DNA of 6,986 nt from Syntrophaceae bacterium. Lineage in GTDB: Bacteria > Desulfobacterota > Syntrophia > Syntrophales > UBA2185. Below the pieces are notes generated by a model that was not told where the DNA came from, searched no databases, and was given only the letters and a program-made list of their open reading frames with translations. The translations under genes were made by a program, and so were the position numbers. This document shows, piece after piece, positions 6,068 through 6,986 of this stretch (positions within the stretch are counted from its first letter, which is position 1; each line of letters begins with the position of its first letter). The stretch covers positions 4,297 to 11,282 of the forward strand of contig DNUI01000174.1 in assembly GCA_003508565.1 (NCBI GenBank), read 5' to 3'.

Positions 6068-6251
6068 TTATTTTTCCCCACAATATGTTGTGTCGGTGTG
6101 TGATGGTGGAGAACAGTGCTATTGTAAAAGGAGACGTGGAGCTGTCGATTGTCGTACACGGCACAGATATTTGTGATTTGCCGGGGCTCAAAATGCATAG
6201 TTGAGCATTTTTCGGACAGACCCGTCTCAGGCGCCTCTTATTCATGATGCG
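6068..6251. other. Gap with two adjacent inverted repeats, no convincing gene
   Basis: Two hairpins stand close together: CGGCA (6159-6163) with TGCCG (6179-6183), whose loop contains the near-palindrome CACAGATATTTGTG, and GCTCAA (6186-6191) with TTGAGC (6201-6206) followed by ATTTTT. The second could be a weak plus-strand terminator. A plus-strand frame of 33 residues (6103-6204, beginning MVENSAIVKGDVELS) looks protein-like but has no ribosome binding site. A 97-codon minus frame (5952-6245) runs antisense through promoter and leader and is not credible. Confidence 0.3.
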
Positions 6252-6417
6252 TTATGCCTGGATAAATGCGTCCCACGGATATTCGGGGTTTCGGGAGAGG
6301 TGATCGTCAGTCAAGGGTAATTGAAAATAATCATCCATGAGGTATGCGGCAACAGTCGGGGAGTGTGCTTTGGGCACAGGTCTTGATTTGATAAGCCAGA
6401 TACCAAGATGTTTCAGG
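6252..6417 (-). repeat. Direct repeat, copy 2 (transposase tail)
   Basis: Partner of 3761-3926, about 95% identical over 166 bp in the same orientation. The matching stretch covers ILKHLGIWLIKSRPVPK through the stop codon. Sequence beyond the stop on the low-coordinate side is unrelated between the copies. Confidence 0.9.
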
Positions 6418-6521
6418 ATCGCCGCTTCCAGCAAATTGATCTCGTCCTGGCAGCGTATATTTTCAAAGAAAATTGAGCAGATAACTTTAGTGCTGTTTTT
6501 CAGAAATTCGGTTACGTATTG
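6252..6521 (-). pseudogene. IS91-like transposase C-terminal relic (relic 2)
   Basis: An open minus-strand frame of 89 codons ends in the same tail as relic 1: EAAILKHLGIWLIKSRPVPK, then a Pro/His segment, a DD-rich stretch and WDAFIQA. Upstream of the shared part it reads about 30 residues unlike relic 1 (EFLKNSTKVICSIFFENIRC, then QDEINLLEAA), though QDEINLLEAAILKHLG could be a diverged form of the IED-xx-LLK-AILKHLG region. An in-frame TGA at 6524-6522 closes it, and there is no plausible start codon with a ribosome binding site. It is a fragment that cannot transpose on its own. Only the family-level match of the tail is secure. Confidence 0.65.
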
Positions 6522-6548
6522 TCATATTCGATTCCATTGACGGGGGCT

Positions 6549-6589
6549 GCTATTTTGGGGACAGATTTGAAATCTGTCCCCAAAATAGC
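6549..6589. repeat. 41-bp near-perfect palindrome (GGGGACAG type)
   Basis: Two 20-nt arms, GCTATTTTGGGGACAGATTT (6549-6568) and its exact reverse complement (6570-6589), flank a single central G. In RNA or single-stranded DNA this makes a very long stem with almost no loop. Elements with the TGGGGACAG...CTGTCCCC core are familiar near REP-associated (IS200-like) and other transposase genes in deltaproteobacteria and related groups. No T-run follows, so a simple terminator is less likely. It lies just beyond relic 2. Confidence 0.8.
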
Positions 6590-6599
6590 AAATCTTTGA

Positions 6600-6780
6600 T
6601 GTGTCACAGCATTCATAAAATGAGGCACTTAGGTTGCTTCTTAAGAAAAATTATCGCTGGGGCGCCACGCCCTTAACCTTTGACATTTCCTTTCGACCAA
6701 AGGCGTTTTGGAGGGAATTCTTATCAAGTCAATAGGAGGAATGCGGATATTCCGCATGTGCGGACCGGAATCTATCGCCT
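6600..6780. other. Gap downstream of the lycopene-cyclase-like gene, with a small palindrome
   Basis: No gene is supported. ATGCGGA (6741-6747) pairs with TCCGCAT (6751-6757) around TAT, 24 nt beyond the stop of the minus-strand membrane protein. It could help end that transcript, but no T-run follows on the minus strand. Confidence 0.3.
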
Positions 6781-6986
6781 TTATGTCTTCTCATTATTCC
6801 TTATGATCTCTACATTAAAAACAATCCCTGTCAGGAGCGGCAGGACGGCCCCGAATACGACGGACCAAACGATCTCCCCGATGGGAACTCCATACAAAGG
6901 CCGTCCCCACTGACTGGCCAGGTTCCATGCTGTCAGAAAATCCGGAAACAGTCGGAAGGTCACAGCGACAACCACAAACCAGACCG
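6781..6986 (-). CDS. Membrane protein C-terminus, lycopene cyclase domain-like (5' end outside window)
   Basis: Sixty-eight codons are visible, open to the window edge (the first full codons read VWFVVVAVTFRLFPDFL), so the GTG at 6975 is probably internal. Two hydrophobic helices flank the segment FPDFLTAWNLASQWGRPLYG and the motif GVPIGEIVWSVVFGAVLPL, and the protein ends in a charged tail, RNNEKT. Lycopene cyclase domain proteins (CrtYc/CarR-like, heterodimeric carotenoid cyclases and their bacterial and archaeal relatives) carry a Y/FP...G...GIPLEE..F/W..FG...P pattern at the matching place. Here the second position of the EE pair is replaced (G-E). I infer membership or a distant relation. 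No carotenoid gene is in view, so a role in pigment synthesis is not supported by context. Confidence 0.5.
   Translation of the reverse strand, partial: VWFVVVAVTFRLFPDFLTAWNLASQWGRPLYGVPIGEIVWSVVFGAVLPLLTGIVFNVEIIRNNEKT

Noticed and set aside
6103..6204. A 33-residue plus-strand frame beginning MVENSAIVKGDVELS.
   Set aside because: Composition looks protein-like, but it has no ribosome binding site, no promoter on that strand and no recognised family; kept only as a note in the gap entry.
1..6986. Search for CRISPR arrays, tRNA or rRNA genes, and toxin-antitoxin pairs.
   Set aside because: No regularly spaced repeats, no cloverleaf-like sequence and no paired small genes were seen.

Overview
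The window looks like accessory or rearranged DNA from a bacterial chromosome. A Deltaproteobacteria/Desulfobacterota host, perhaps Syntrophus-like, is my best guess. It rests on the style of the PsiE-like, radical SAM and transposase proteins and on the mixed base composition, and no marker gene settles it.

Layout: (1) 1-879 (+) is the 3' part of an MFS permease gene, cut by the window edge. (2) 1023-1502 (+) encodes a small membrane-anchored protein with an 11-residue-repeat charged helix. (3) 1604-2137 (-) is a complete isochorismatase-family hydrolase with all three catalytic residues. (4) 2477-2902 (+) is an unusual open frame that joins an ATP-cone fragment to an SLC13-type transporter fragment, probably a deletion-born chimeric pseudogene. 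(5) 2881-3441 (-) is a PsiE-family membrane protein. (6) 3761-4186 (-) is a decayed IS91-like transposase end. (7) 4187-5845 (-) is an AT-richer orphan B12-binding-like/radical SAM protein. (8) 6252-6521 (-) is a second relic of the same transposase tail, about 95% identical over 166 bp, with a 41-bp near-perfect palindrome just beyond it. (9) 6781-6986 (-) is the C-terminal end of a membrane protein resembling the lycopene cyclase domain, cut by the window edge.

The most interesting signal is regulatory. Upstream of all three intact minus-strand genes (hydrolase, PsiE, radical SAM) there is a strong sigma-70 promoter (TTGACA, 17 or 18 nt, TATAcT/TATATT). Exactly 11 nt past the -10 box comes a conserved 18-nt box, consensus AAAGCAATGCCTTATCAA, which would lie at about +5 in each transcript. 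A fourth copy, with its -10 but no recognisable -35, lies behind the MFS gene. The three genes are unrelated and separately transcribed, so the shared start-of-transcript box suggests a common regulon or leader-level control. PsiE additionally has a second, full-consensus promoter whose 17-nt spacer contains a perfect 14-bp palindrome.

The genes do not form an obvious pathway. The region reads as single-gene transcription units separated by insertion-sequence debris and rearrangement junctions.
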